This document shows positions 16,931 through 26,112 of a stretch of 44,785 nucleotides of DNA, one piece after another. Origin of the DNA: Curvibacter sp. GWA2_63_95 (GTDB lineage Bacteria > Pseudomonadota > Gammaproteobacteria > Burkholderiales > Burkholderiaceae_C). The notes beneath the pieces were generated by a model. It had not been told where the DNA came from. It saw only the letters and a program-made list of their open reading frames with translations, and made no database searches. The first letter of the stretch is position 1, and every line of letters starts with the position of its first letter. The stretch is taken from NCBI GenBank assembly GCA_001795455.1, contig MGPB01000023.1, forward strand, positions 1 to 44,785. Direction: 5' to 3'. The position numbers and the translations under genes were made by a program.

Positions 16931-18235
16931 ATGAAACTCAAAGCATCTCTCGCTTTGGCCTTTGGTTTGGTGGCTGGCGCCGCCTTTGCGCAGACAGAAC
17001 TCGTGGTGGCCACCGTGAACAACGGCCACATGATCGAAATGCAGAAGCTCAGCAAGAACTTCGAACAAGCCAACCCCGACATCAAACTCAAATGGGTGAC
17101 GCTGGAAGAAGGCGTGCTGCGCCAGCGCGTGACCACCGACATCGCCACCAAGGGTGGCCAGTTCGACGTGATGACCATCGGCATGTACGAAACCCCGATC
17201 TGGGGCAAAAAAGGCTGGTTGCAGGAACTGAAGACCGACGCCAAGTACGACGCCGACGACATCCTGCCCGCCATGCGCAACGGCCTGTCGGTGGACGGCA
17301 AGATGTATGCGGTGCCCTTCTACGGCGAATCCTCCATGCTGATGTACCGCAAGGACTTGGCGGACAAGGCCGGCATCAAGGTGGCAGACAAGCCCACCTG
17401 GACCGACATCAAGGCCCTGGCCGCCAAGATCCACGATCCCAAGAACGGTGTCTACGGCATCTGCCTGCGCGGCAAGCCGGGCTGGGGCGACAACATGGCC
17501 TTCCTGACCACGCTGGTGAACACCAACGGCGGCCAGTGGTTCGACATGCAATGGAAACCCCAGCTGGAAAGCAAGCCCTGGAAAGACTCCATCAACTTCT
17601 ACGTGGACCTGCTGAAGAACTACGGCCCTCCCGGCTCTTCCGCCAACAGTTTCAACGAAATCCTGGCGCTGTACAACGAAGGCAAGTGCGGCATGTGGAT
17701 CGACGCGACCATCGCTGCGTCCTTCATCACCGACCCCAAGCAGTCCAAGGTGGCTGACAAGGTGGCATTTGCGCAGGCTCCCACCGCGGTAACCCCCAAG
17801 GGTGCCAACTGGTTGTGGGCATGGGCACTGGCCATTCCATCGGGCTCCAAGAAGGTGGACGCAGCCAGCAAGTTCGTGACCTGGGCAACGTCCAAGGAAT
17901 ACATCGAGCTGGTGGCCAAGACCAATGGCTGGGCCCACGTGCCCACCGGTACCCGCAAGAGCACCTATGCCAACGCCGAGTTCCAGAAGGCCGCCAAGTT
18001 TGCCGCTGCTGAAAAAGCCGCGATCGACTCTGCCAACCCCAACGACAGCACCTTGCCCAAGAGCCCGTATGTGGGTGTGCAGTTCGCTGCCATCCCCGAG
18101 TTCCAGGCAATTGGCGCCACCGTGGGTCAGCAAATGAGCGCGGCCCTGGCTGGCAAGACCTCGGTGGACGACGCCCTGAAGGCTTCCCAAGTCGCGGCAG
18201 ACCGCGAAATGAAGAAGGCTGGCTACTACAAGTAA
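16931..18235 (+). CDS. Polyol (mannitol/sorbitol/arabinitol) ABC transporter binding protein
   Basis: A 434-residue extracellular solute-binding protein of family 1 with a Sec signal peptide (residues 1-20, ending AAFAQT). Features include FEQANPDIKLKWVTLEEGVL (about 43-62), DVMTIGMYETPIWGKKGWL (about 77-95) and MYAVPFYGESSMLMYRKDL (about 123-141). These match the SmoE/MtlE group of polyol binding proteins. I chose the ATG at 16931 for its AGGAG ribosome site and signal peptide. It opens the polyol operon; a hairpin at 18263-18286 separates it from the permeases and probably allows a higher level of this protein. Confidence 0.9.
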   Translation: MKLKASLALAFGLVAGAAFAQTELVVATVNNGHMIEMQKLSKNFEQANPDIKLKWVTLEEGVLRQRVTTDIATKGGQFDVMTIGMYETPIWGKKGWLQELKTDAKYDADDILPAMRNGLSVDGKMYAVPFYGESSMLMYRKDLADKAGIKVADKPTWTDIKALAAKIHDPKNGVYGICLRGKPGWGDNMAFLTTLVNTNGGQWFDMQWKPQLESKPWKDSINFYVDLLKNYGPPGSSANSFNEILALYNEGKCGMWIDATIAASFITDPKQSKVADKVAFAQAPTAVTPKGANWLWAWALAIPSGSKKVDAASKFVTWATSKEYIELVAKTNGWAHVPTGTRKSTYANAEFQKAAKFAAAEKAAIDSANPNDSTLPKSPYVGVQFAAIPEFQAIGATVGQQMSAALAGKTSVDDALKASQVAADREMKKAGYYK

Positions 18236-18262
18236 GCAACTCTCTCCGGTAGCTCGACTTTA

Positions 18263-18290
18263 GGCGCGCGGGGCAACCTGCGCGCCCTTT
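18263..18290 (+). terminator. Intra-operon hairpin after the polyol binding-protein gene
   Basis: GGCGCGC (18263-18269) and GCGCGCC (18280-18286) form a perfect 7-base GC stem with a 10-base loop, followed by CTTTTCC. It resembles a weak intrinsic terminator or RNA-stabilising hairpin. It sits between the binding-protein gene and the first permease gene, a common place for differential expression in ABC operons. Confidence 0.65.
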
Positions 18291-18317
18291 TCCGCAAATT
18301 TGCCCGCGAGGCTCCCC

Positions 18318-19178
18318 ATGAACCGCTTCATACCCCGTGCCCTCATGGCACCGGCCGTCATCTCCCTGTTCCTGTGGATGATCGTGCCCCTGGTGATGAC
18401 CATTTATTTCTCGGTCATCCGCTACAACCTGATGCAGCCGGACCAGTCGGGGTTTATCGGTCTGGAGAACTACGTGTACTTCATGACCGACCCGTCCTTT
18501 GGCACGGCCGTCATGAACACCCTGCTGTTGCTGGGCAGCGTGATCCTCATCACCGTGGTGTTTGGCACGCTGATTGCGCTGCTGATCGACGAGCCCTTTC
18601 CCGGCCGTGGTCTGGTGCGCATCCTGCTGATCTCGCCCTTCTTCGTCATGCCCACGGTCAATGCGCTGCTGTGGAAGCACATGATGATGAACCCCATCTA
18701 CGGCGTGCTGGCGCAGGTGTGGATCTTCTTTGGTGGCACGCCGGTGGACTGGCTCACCGACTTCCCCCTGTTCAGCGTCATCCTCATCGTGTCCTGGCAG
18801 TGGCTGCCGTTTGCCACGCTGATCTTCATTACTTCGCTGCAAAGCATGAACCGCGAGCAGCTCGAAGCTTCGCGCATGGACGGCGCCAACTACCTGCAGC
18901 AGCTGCGCTACCTCTACCTGCCGCACCTGGCCCGCTCGGTGGCCATCGTCGTGATGATCGAAATGATCTTCTTGCTCAGCGTGTTTGCCGAGATTTACAC
19001 CACCACCGGTGGCGGCCCAGGCGACGCGAGCACCAACGTCGCCTTCCTGATCTTCAAGCAGGCACTGCTCAACTTTGACGCCGGTGTGGCCTCGGCCGGT
19101 GCCCTGTTTGCGGTGGTGTTGGCCAATATTGCTGCGGTCTTTTTGATTCGCATGGTTGGCAAAAACCTGGACAAGTGA
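18318..19178 (+). CDS. Polyol ABC transporter permease (MalF-like, SmoF/MtlF type)
   Basis: A 286-residue inner-membrane permease with about six membrane segments. The EAA coupling motif is EQLEASRMDGANYLQQLRYL (about 178-197), followed by PHLARSVAIVVMIEMIFLLS. FAEIYTTTGGGPGDAST near the C-terminus is characteristic of the first permease in sugar ABC importers. The ATG at 18318 (GAGG upstream at 18308-18311) is preferred over the frame start at 18300. The second permease gene starts 10 bases downstream. Confidence 0.9.
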   Translation: MNRFIPRALMAPAVISLFLWMIVPLVMTIYFSVIRYNLMQPDQSGFIGLENYVYFMTDPSFGTAVMNTLLLLGSVILITVVFGTLIALLIDEPFPGRGLVRILLISPFFVMPTVNALLWKHMMMNPIYGVLAQVWIFFGGTPVDWLTDFPLFSVILIVSWQWLPFATLIFITSLQSMNREQLEASRMDGANYLQQLRYLYLPHLARSVAIVVMIEMIFLLSVFAEIYTTTGGGPGDASTNVAFLIFKQALLNFDAGVASAGALFAVVLANIAAVFLIRMVGKNLDK

Positions 19179-19188
19179 GCACATCCCC

Positions 19189-20019
19189 ATGACACAACGC
19201 AAAACTTTCTCCTGGCTGTTCTGGTTGCGCACGCTCACCGCGTGGGGCGTCACCTTTCTGCTGTTTTTCCCGCTGGGCTGGTTGGTGCTCACGGCGTTCA
19301 AAACCGAACTGCAAGCCATCTCGGTGCCGCCGCTGCTGCTCTTCACGCCCACGCTGGAGAACTTCGAGATCGTGCAGGAACGCAGCGACTACATGCTCTA
19401 TGCCACCAACTCGCTGATCACCAGTGTGGCCTCCACGCTCCTGGGGCTGGCCTTGGCCTTCCCGGCGGCGTATGCCATGGCCTTCTTCAAGGGCAAGTAC
19501 ACCAAAGACATCCTGATGTGGATGCTCTCCACCAAGATGATGCCCGCCGTGGGCGCGCTGGTGCCCGTGTACGTGATGGCGCAAACCAGCGGCCTGCTGG
19601 ACACGCGCACCGGCCTGGTGATTGTGTTCACCCTGTCCAACCTGCCCATCATGGTGTGGATGCTGTACTCCTACCTCAAGGAGATCCCGGCCGAAATTCT
19701 GGAAGCCTCGCGCATGGATGGCGCCGGACTCTGGCAAGAGTTCCGCTACGTGCTGCTGCCGCTCACCATGGGCGGTCTGGCCTCCACCGGCCTGCTGACC
19801 CTGGTGCTGAGCTGGAACGAGGCCTTCTGGTCGCTCAACCTCAGCGCCGCCAAGGCCGGCACGCTGGCCACCCTGATCGCCTCCTACTCCAGCCCCGAGG
19901 GCCTGTTCTGGGCCAAGTTGTCGGCCGCCTCTTTCATGGCCATTGCCCCCATCGTGGTGTTCGGCTGGTTCAGCCAGAAACAACTCGTCCAGGGCCTCAC
20001 CTTCGGCGCCGTCAAGTAA
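19189..20019 (+). CDS. Polyol ABC transporter permease (MalG-like, SmoG/MtlG type)
   Basis: A 276-residue permease with about six membrane segments. FFPLGWLVLTAFKTELQA lies near the N-terminus (about 27-44), and the EAA motif is EILEASRMDGAGLWQEFRYV (about 167-186), followed by LLPLTMGGLASTGLLTLVLSWNE split over the last third. It pairs with the permease just upstream to form the membrane channel of the polyol importer. The ATG at 19189 is chosen over 19156, which lies inside the preceding gene. The ATPase gene follows after 28 bases. Confidence 0.9.
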   Translation: MTQRKTFSWLFWLRTLTAWGVTFLLFFPLGWLVLTAFKTELQAISVPPLLLFTPTLENFEIVQERSDYMLYATNSLITSVASTLLGLALAFPAAYAMAFFKGKYTKDILMWMLSTKMMPAVGALVPVYVMAQTSGLLDTRTGLVIVFTLSNLPIMVWMLYSYLKEIPAEILEASRMDGAGLWQEFRYVLLPLTMGGLASTGLLTLVLSWNEAFWSLNLSAAKAGTLATLIASYSSPEGLFWAKLSAASFMAIAPIVVFGWFSQKQLVQGLTFGAVK

Positions 20020-20047
20020 CACAACCATTTAAGCGGAGACCTTCTTC

Positions 20048-21085
20048 ATGTCTTACCTCCAACTCAGCGGCGTTGAAAAACTGTTCGGCGAACACCGCGT
20101 CATCAAGGGCATTGACCTGGCCATCAAGCAGGGCGAATTTGTGGTGTTTGTGGGGCCCTCGGGCTGCGGCAAGTCCACACTCTTGCGCCTGATTGCCGGC
20201 CTGGAAGCCATAGACAACGGCAGCCTGCAGCTCGACGGCCGCGACATCACCCACTTGCCTTCGAGCAAGCGCGACCTAGCCATGGTGTTCCAGAGCTACG
20301 CGCTCTACCCGCACATGAGCGTGTTCGAGAACATGAGCTTTGCGCTCAAGCTCGCCAATGTGGACCCCGCCATCATCAAGGACAAGGTGGACCGCGCCGC
20401 CAAGATCCTGAACCTCACCAGCTACCTGGAACGCACGCCCAAAGAGTTGTCCGGCGGGCAGCGCCAGCGGGTGGCCATTGGCCGCGCCATCGTGCGCGCG
20501 CCCAAGGTATTTTTGTTTGACGAGCCGCTCTCCAACCTGGACGCCGCGCTGCGCGGCCAGACCCGCATCGAGATTGCCAAGCTGCACCGCGACCTGGGCG
20601 CCACCACCATCTATGTGACACACGACCAGGTGGAGGCCATGACGCTGGCCGACCGCGTGGTGGTGCTGCGCGACGGCAACATCGAACAAGTGGGCACACC
20701 GCTGGAGCTGTACGACCGCCCGGCCAACCAGTTTGTGGCCCAGTTCATTGGCACGCCGCAGATGAACGTGGTGGAGGCCGCCAAGCTGCCCCAAATTACC
20801 ACCGTGGCTGGCGTCGCCGTGCCGGCCCTGGGCTCCATTGGCCTGCGGCCCGAAAGCATTGCCCTGGTGGCGCCCGGCCAAGGCCAGGTGCAGGCCAAGG
20901 TGGAGCTGATCGAAGCGCTGGGCGCCGAGACCCTGATTTATGTCAGCACCGACAGTGGGGCACCGCTGGTAGCGCGCCTGAACACCCGCACCGACCTGCA
21001 CGTGGGTTCCGCCGTGGGTGTGCACATTGACGGCGATTCCGCCCATCTGTTTGACGCCAACGGCCGCGTCGTGGTGGCACCATGA
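20048..21085 (+). CDS. Polyol ABC transporter ATP-binding protein (MalK/SmoK/MtlK type)
   Basis: A 345-residue sugar-importer ATPase. Walker A GPSGCGKST (about 36-44), Q-loop FQSYALYPHM (about 80-89), signature LSGGQRQRVAIGRAI (about 134-148), Walker B VFLFDEPLSNLDA (about 155-167) and the switch region YVTHDQVEAM are all present. A C-terminal regulatory TOBE domain from about residue 235 includes GLRPESIAL. A GCGGAG ribosome site precedes the ATG. Its stop overlaps the SDR start (ATGA at 21082-21085). Confidence 0.93.
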   Translation: MSYLQLSGVEKLFGEHRVIKGIDLAIKQGEFVVFVGPSGCGKSTLLRLIAGLEAIDNGSLQLDGRDITHLPSSKRDLAMVFQSYALYPHMSVFENMSFALKLANVDPAIIKDKVDRAAKILNLTSYLERTPKELSGGQRQRVAIGRAIVRAPKVFLFDEPLSNLDAALRGQTRIEIAKLHRDLGATTIYVTHDQVEAMTLADRVVVLRDGNIEQVGTPLELYDRPANQFVAQFIGTPQMNVVEAAKLPQITTVAGVAVPALGSIGLRPESIALVAPGQGQVQAKVELIEALGAETLIYVSTDSGAPLVARLNTRTDLHVGSAVGVHIDGDSAHLFDANGRVVVAP

Positions 21086-21822
21086 GCCCCACGCCGACAC
21101 TTCCCCTGCAAGGCCAGGTGGGCGCCGTGACCGGCGCCGCCTCCGGCATTGGCCTGGCCAGCGCGCGCGCCATGGTGGAGGCGGGTGCCCGTGTGGTGCT
21201 GGTCGACCGCGACGAGGCCGCGTTGGCCAAGGCCTGTGCCGACCTGGGCCCGCAGGCGCTGCCACTGGTGCTGGACCTGCTCGATGCCAAACAATGCGCC
21301 ACGCTGCTGCAGCGGGTGCTCGATCTGGCCGGCCAGCTTGATGTGTTCCATGCCAACGCCGGCCTCTATGTGGGGGGCGATCTGGTGGACGCCGACCCCG
21401 ACGCCATCGACCGCATGCTCAACCTGAACGTGAATGTGGTGATGAAAAACGTGCACAACGTGCTGCCCCACATGATCGCGCGCGGCGTGGGCGACATCAT
21501 CGTCACCAGCTCGCTGGCTGCGCACTTTCCCACGCCCTGGGAGCCGGTCTACGCCTCGTCCAAGTGGGCCATCAACTGCTTTGTGCAGACCGTGCGCCGC
21601 CAGGTGTTCAAACACGGCATCCGCGTGGGCTCCATCTCGCCGGGCCCCGTCATCACCTCGCTGCTGGCCGACTGGCCTGCTGAAAAGCTGGAGGAGGCCA
21701 AGGCCAAGGGCAGCCTGCTGGAGGCCTCTGAAGTGGCCGATGTGGTGCTGTTCATGCTCACCCGCCCGCGGGGCATGACCATCCGCGACGTGGTGATGAT
21801 GCCCACCCAGTTCGACCTTTGA
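21082..21822 (+). CDS. Short-chain dehydrogenase (probable polyol dehydrogenase)
   Basis: A 246-residue classical SDR. The cofactor-binding motif is TGAASGIG (about 17-24), DRDEA at the end of strand 2 suggests NAD preference, HANAG (about 89-93) is the NNAG equivalent, and the catalytic tetrad includes Ser of VTSSLAAH and YASSK (about 154-158). It overlaps the ATPase gene by 4 bases and precedes dalD, so it probably oxidises a second polyol, such as sorbitol, ribitol or galactitol, taken up by the same importer. The exact substrate is not determinable. Confidence 0.85.
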   Translation: MSPTPTLPLQGQVGAVTGAASGIGLASARAMVEAGARVVLVDRDEAALAKACADLGPQALPLVLDLLDAKQCATLLQRVLDLAGQLDVFHANAGLYVGGDLVDADPDAIDRMLNLNVNVVMKNVHNVLPHMIARGVGDIIVTSSLAAHFPTPWEPVYASSKWAINCFVQTVRRQVFKHGIRVGSISPGPVITSLLADWPAEKLEEAKAKGSLLEASEVADVVLFMLTRPRGMTIRDVVMMPTQFDL

Positions 21823-21858
21823 GCGATCCCTGACCTTTCTCTTTTCTCACGACTGACC

Positions 21859-23259
21859 ATGACTACGATTCTTCACCTCGGACTGGGCTCGTTCCACCGC
21901 GCGCACCAGGCCTTGTATGTGCACCAGCTGCGCCAGACGGGCGACACCCGCTGGTCCATCACCGGGGGCAATCTGCGCCCGGACATGCTCGACACCGTGG
22001 CCGCCTTGCAGGCACAGGGCGGCGCCTACACGCTGGAAACCATCACCCCCCAGGGTGAGCGCAGCTACACACGCATCGAGTCCATCCAGCGCGTCATTCC
22101 CTACCAGCCCGATCTGAAACCCCTGATCGCCGCAGGCGCCGAGCCCACGACGCGCATCATCTCGTTCACCGTGACCGAAGCCGGCTACTACCTGGACGCC
22201 AAACACCAGCTCGACTGGGCCAGCTTTGCTGACCTGCGCGCCGACCTGGAGGCGGTGAAGGCGGGCCAGGCCGGGCGCACCATTTACGGCGGGCTGGTCA
22301 GCATCCTGCGTGCGCGCATGCAAGCCGGTGCCGGCCCGGTCACGCTGATGAACTGCGACAACCTGCGCCACAACGGAGACCGCGCGCGCGGGGGCCTGCT
22401 GCAGTTCATCGACGCCCTGGGCGATGCGGAACTCAAGGCCTGGGTCCAAGCCCACACCAGCAGCCCCAACGCCATGGTGGACCGCATCACCCCGCGCCCC
22501 ACGCCCGACGTGGCCGAGCGCGTGAAAGCCGCCACGGGTTGGGACGACCGTGCCGCCCTGATGGGTGAGAGCTTCATCCAGTGGGTGATCGAAGACCACT
22601 TCATCGCCGGCCGGCCCGAATGGGAAAAGGTCGGTGTGGAGATGGTGGACTCGGTGGATGCGTACGAAGAGGCCAAGATTCGCCTGCTCAACGCCACCCA
22701 CAGCTGCATTGCCTGGGCCGGCACCCTGGTGGGTTACCAGTACATCCACGAAGGCACCCACGACGCCGCCATCCGCCGCATGGCTTTTGACTACGTGACC
22801 GACGACACCATCCCCGTGCTGGACACGCCCGAGAAGCCCAGCCCGCTGGACCTGCGCAAATACCGCGATGTGGTGCTGGACCGCTTCGGCAACCCCGCCA
22901 TTCAGGATACGAACCAGCGCGTGGCCATGGACGGTTACTCCAAGATTCCCGGCTTCATCGCTCCCACCATCCGCGAGCGCCTGGCACGCGGTGAGCCGAT
23001 TGCCAGCGTGGCCATGCTGCCCGCGCTGTTTCTGGCCTACCTGCAGCGCTGGCACCGGGGCGAAATTGCCTATACCTACCAGGACCAGGCCATGGACCCC
23101 GCGGCCGCCCACGCCATCTGCGAGTCTGCCGACCCGGTGGCGGCGTTTGCAGCCGACCCGGTGCTGTGGGGCGCACTGGCCTCGCGCCCGCAGTTGGTCG
23201 ATGCCTTGCGTGTGGCCCATGCACGGGTGCAGCTGTTTGTGCAAAACCACCTGGGCTGA
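21859..23259 (+). CDS. dalD: D-arabinitol 4-dehydrogenase (mannitol dehydrogenase family)
   Basis: A 466-residue polyol-specific long-chain dehydrogenase. The N-terminus LHLGLGSFHRAHQALYVHQL is the family's cofactor-binding start. The active-site motif is Lys273-Asn278-His281 in AKIRLLNATHS, within EEAKIRLLNATHSCIAWAGT, which closely resembles Klebsiella DalD as I recall it. The reaction is D-arabinitol plus NAD to D-xylulose; mannitol 2-dehydrogenase is the main alternative. It sits 36 bases after the SDR gene. Xylulokinase and fructokinase, expected for the pathway, are not in the window. Confidence 0.85.
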   Translation: MTTILHLGLGSFHRAHQALYVHQLRQTGDTRWSITGGNLRPDMLDTVAALQAQGGAYTLETITPQGERSYTRIESIQRVIPYQPDLKPLIAAGAEPTTRIISFTVTEAGYYLDAKHQLDWASFADLRADLEAVKAGQAGRTIYGGLVSILRARMQAGAGPVTLMNCDNLRHNGDRARGGLLQFIDALGDAELKAWVQAHTSSPNAMVDRITPRPTPDVAERVKAATGWDDRAALMGESFIQWVIEDHFIAGRPEWEKVGVEMVDSVDAYEEAKIRLLNATHSCIAWAGTLVGYQYIHEGTHDAAIRRMAFDYVTDDTIPVLDTPEKPSPLDLRKYRDVVLDRFGNPAIQDTNQRVAMDGYSKIPGFIAPTIRERLARGEPIASVAMLPALFLAYLQRWHRGEIAYTYQDQAMDPAAAHAICESADPVAAFAADPVLWGALASRPQLVDALRVAHARVQLFVQNHLG

Positions 23260-23316
23260 ATGCGTGGGCCAATGCTGGTAATGTGATGTGTTGACGTTTT
23301 TCTGAGGAAAGTCGCC

Positions 23317-24285
23317 ATGGCCGCACCCCATCCATCTACCGCACCACTGGGCAGCCCAGCCAGTCGCCGCCGTGCGCCCGAGCTGGAGGCGGACTACAAC
23401 CGCAACCCCTCGCTGGGTTACGAGCCCACGGATGAAGTGGGCTTCATCCGCTGCCTGGGGCATGGCTACCCCACGCCGCTGGCGCGCTGGCACTGCCATG
23501 ACGAGTACGAGCTGCACCTCATTACGGCCACCTCGGGCAAGGTGTTTGTGGGCGACTGGATTGGGCCGTTTGAGCCCGGCCAGTTGATCCTGTGTGGCCC
23601 GCGTTTGCCGCACAACTGGATTTCGCTCGATGTGCCCGAAGAGGGCGTGGACAAGCGTGATCTGGTGATCCAGTTCCGCCACGAACCGCTGGAGCAGGCT
23701 TGCCAGAGCATTCCCGAGCTGGCCGAGATGCTGCCCCTGCTGGAGCGGGCCCGCCACGGCATCGAGTTTTTTGGCCTGTCGGCCCAGGCCGAGGCGCACT
23801 GGCATGCGGTTAAGACCTCACGCGGTCTCAAGCGCCTGGCGGCGTTTTGTGAATTCATGACCGACCTGGCCCGCTGCACCGACTACCGCCTGCTCTCCAA
23901 CGTGCAGATGCGCGGCGTGGAAAACGATGCCGAGCTGGACCAGATCAACACCATCGTCAACCGCATCACCGAGAACCCTTCGCACTCGCAGACCGCAGCC
24001 GAAGTGGCAGCCGAACTGGCCATGAGTGAAAGCCGCTTCTCGCGCTTCTTCCGCCGCGCCACGGGCAACACCTACACCGACTTTGTGAACCGCGTGCGGA
24101 TCAACCGCGCCTGCCAGCTGCTGATGAGCTCGGACCGCTATGTGACCAACATTTGTTACGACGTCGGCTTCAACAACGTGGCCAACTTCAACCGCCGTTT
24201 TCTGGAGCTCAAGGGCATGACGCCCTCGGAGTTCCGCAAGCAGGCCGACAGCCGCTTTGGCGGCGCGCCCGCTCAGGTGGCCTGA
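23317..24285 (+). CDS. AraC-family regulator of the polyol operon (MtlR-like)
   Basis: The 322-residue protein has an N-terminal cupin-type sensor (about residues 45-150, including HCHDEYELHLI) and a C-terminal AraC double helix-turn-helix (about 205-305). It ends with the typical NICYDVGFNNVANFNRRF and LKGMTPSEFRK. Size and position at the end of a polyol ABC operon match MtlR of the Pseudomonas mtl operon, so it is the likely activator. A GAGGAAA ribosome site precedes the ATG. Its 3-prime end overlaps the convergent second AraC gene by 13 bases. Confidence 0.87.
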   Translation: MAAPHPSTAPLGSPASRRRAPELEADYNRNPSLGYEPTDEVGFIRCLGHGYPTPLARWHCHDEYELHLITATSGKVFVGDWIGPFEPGQLILCGPRLPHNWISLDVPEEGVDKRDLVIQFRHEPLEQACQSIPELAEMLPLLERARHGIEFFGLSAQAEAHWHAVKTSRGLKRLAAFCEFMTDLARCTDYRLLSNVQMRGVENDAELDQINTIVNRITENPSHSQTAAEVAAELAMSESRFSRFFRRATGNTYTDFVNRVRINRACQLLMSSDRYVTNICYDVGFNNVANFNRRFLELKGMTPSEFRKQADSRFGGAPAQVA

Positions 24286-25073
24286 GCGCGCGCCCCTTTG
24301 CGGTACTCATCGGGCGTGCTGCCCACCAGCCGCTTGAACATGGTGATGAAGGCCGAGGCGCTGCCATAGCCCAGGTCCAGTGCAATCGTCTCCACTGTCT
24401 GCCCTGCCTCCAGGAGTGGCATGGCACGCACCACACGCTGGCGCTGGCGCCATTCCGCCAGTGACATGCCCAGGTCGCGCTGGCAGCGTCTCGTGAGTGT
24501 GCGTTCGGTGGTGTGGGCGGCATGGGCCAGTTCGGGCAGCGAGCGGTTGTCGCCCGGGTTGGCCTCCAGCAGGCGCAGCACGGTGCCCAGCAGCGGGTCT
24601 TCCGACGTGGGCAGGTAGCTGCCTGCGCGGGGCGCGGCCACCAGTTGGTCCAGCAGCACCTGCAGCAGCCGTGTGTGCTGCAGCGTTGCATCCTGGCCGG
24701 GCGGCTGCTGGCGCAGGTGCTCCAGCAGGGCGCGCACCAGGGGGCTCACGGTCACGGCGCAAGGGGTTGCGGGCATCGCACGGCACAGCTGTGGGCCCAC
24801 ATACAGTGAGCAGTGGTGCGCCTCGTAGCGGTTCAGCCCCACGTGCTGGAGTTTGGGCGGAAGCCAGACGCCGTACTGGGGCGGCGCCAGGTAGTGGTGG
24901 TCGGCCACCTTCACCTCCATCACCCCGCTGAAGGAATACACAAACTCGCCCCAGGCGTGCTGGTGCAGCGGGTAGATGCCCTCGGCCGGTGCCACCGCGC
25001 TGCGGAACATGATGGGCACGGGCAGGTTGGGGCTGGAGAGCGGCACTTCCAGCTTGGGTTTGAGGATGGGCAT
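24273..25073 (-). CDS. AraC-family regulator with N-terminal cupin
   Basis: The 266-residue protein has an AraC-type ligand-binding cupin (LHQHAWGEFVYSFSGVMEV, about 36-54; a LPPKLQHVG turn) and a C-terminal AraC DNA-binding domain (about 170-262) ending DLGYGSASAFITMFKRLVG. It is divergent from the EamA permease gene across a 91-base spacer with inverted repeats, suggesting it regulates that exporter in the manner of other AraC/EamA pairs. It overlaps the end of the polyol AraC gene convergently by 13 bases. Confidence 0.88.
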   Translation of the reverse strand: MPILKPKLEVPLSSPNLPVPIMFRSAVAPAEGIYPLHQHAWGEFVYSFSGVMEVKVADHHYLAPPQYGVWLPPKLQHVGLNRYEAHHCSLYVGPQLCRAMPATPCAVTVSPLVRALLEHLRQQPPGQDATLQHTRLLQVLLDQLVAAPRAGSYLPTSEDPLLGTVLRLLEANPGDNRSLPELAHAAHTTERTLTRRCQRDLGMSLAEWRQRQRVVRAMPLLEAGQTVETIALDLGYGSASAFITMFKRLVGSTPDEYRKGARAQAT

Positions 25074-25086
25074 GGCGGGGTGCGCG

Positions 25087-25148
25087 TGACGGTTGGCGGC
25101 TTCGGTGGATGGCTTGTCTGGTTTTCACTATATCAATGAAAGCCGTCA
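25087..25148. promoter_or_regulatory. Inverted repeats in the AraC/EamA divergent spacer
   Basis: TGACGG (25087-25092) and CCGTCA (25143-25148) are exact inverted repeats. TTTCA (25123-25127) and TGAAA (25137-25141) form a second dyad inside them. The spacer is AT-rich around CACTATATCAATG. It is a candidate operator and promoter area for the divergent pair; the evidence is symmetry only. Confidence 0.35.
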
Positions 25149-25164
25149 CTTCAATAATCAGCGC

Positions 25165-26112
25165 ATGGACACCCGAAAACCTCTCGATTCCCAAGCCATC
25201 GGCTGCATGCTGGTGCTGTGTGTGCTGTGGGCCCTGCAGCAAGTCGCACTCAAAGCCACGGCCGCCGACATTGCCCCCATCTTCCTGATTGCCTTGCGCT
25301 CCGGCGCTGCTGCGCTGCTGGTGGCGCTCTTGATGCTGGCGCGCGGCGAGAGCTGGGGCCTGCGCGATGGCCACTGGCGTGCCGGCCTGGTGGTGGGCGG
25401 CCTGTTTGGGCTGGAGTTTTTGCTGGTGGGCGAGGGCCTGCGCCATACCAGTGCCTCGCACATGGTGGTGTTTTTGTACACCGCACCCATTTTTGCCGCG
25501 CTGGGTCTGCACTGGCGCTTGCCCGCCGAACGCTTGGGGCCGGTGCAATGGCTGGGCATTGCGCTGGCGTTTGGTGGCATTTCCATCGCCTTCTTTGGCC
25601 GCAGCCAGCCCAGCGCAACGGTGCCCGGCGATATGTTGTGGGGCGACTTCCTGGGTCTGCTGGCCGGCATGGCCTGGGGCGCCACCACCATGGTGGTGCG
25701 TTGCTCGCGCCTGTCCCGTGCACCGGCCACCCAAACGCTGTTGTACCAGCTGGTGTGCGCGTTTGTCTTGCTGCTGGTGGCTTCGTTGGCCACGGGCCAG
25801 GCCCACTTTGTGCCGGGGCCCCGGGTCTGGGGTGCCTTGGCGTTTCACACCCTGGTGGTGTCGTTTGCCAGCTTTCTGGTCTGGTTCTGGCTGCTGCGCC
25901 ACTACCTCGCGTCGCGCTTGGGGGTGTTCTCGTTCATGACGCCGCTGTTCGGCATCGTGCTGGGCGCCTGGTTGCTGGACGAACCCATTGAGCTGAGTTT
26001 TGTGCTGGGTGCGGTGCCCGTGCTGCTGGGCATCGTGTTGGTCAGCGGGGGCGGCTGGCTGGGCCAGTGGCTGGCGCCACGGGCCAAAAAAACAGCTCCT
26101 GATTTGCTATGA
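25165..26112 (+). CDS. EamA/DMT-family inner-membrane permease
   Basis: A 315-residue protein with about ten membrane segments in two EamA repeats (about residues 12-140 and 155-290). The second contains SFASFLVWFWLLRHYLASRL and FSFMTPLFGIVLGAWLLDEP, which are diagnostic. The ATG at 25165 is chosen over 25093, which lies beside the start of the divergent AraC gene. The last codons (KKTAPDLL and stop) come from the start of repeat copy 4, so the insertion of a repeat has fixed the C-terminus. Confidence 0.87.
   Translation: MDTRKPLDSQAIGCMLVLCVLWALQQVALKATAADIAPIFLIALRSGAAALLVALLMLARGESWGLRDGHWRAGLVVGGLFGLEFLLVGEGLRHTSASHMVVFLYTAPIFAALGLHWRLPAERLGPVQWLGIALAFGGISIAFFGRSQPSATVPGDMLWGDFLGLLAGMAWGATTMVVRCSRLSRAPATQTLLYQLVCAFVLLLVASLATGQAHFVPGPRVWGALAFHTLVVSFASFLVWFWLLRHYLASRLGVFSFMTPLFGIVLGAWLLDEPIELSFVLGAVPVLLGIVLVSGGGWLGQWLAPRAKKTAPDLL

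Noticed and set aside
24307..25902. 531-codon minus-strand frame through the AraC and EamA genes
   Set aside because: Composition is typical of a high-GC shadow frame with no recognisable domain; both true genes are well supported.
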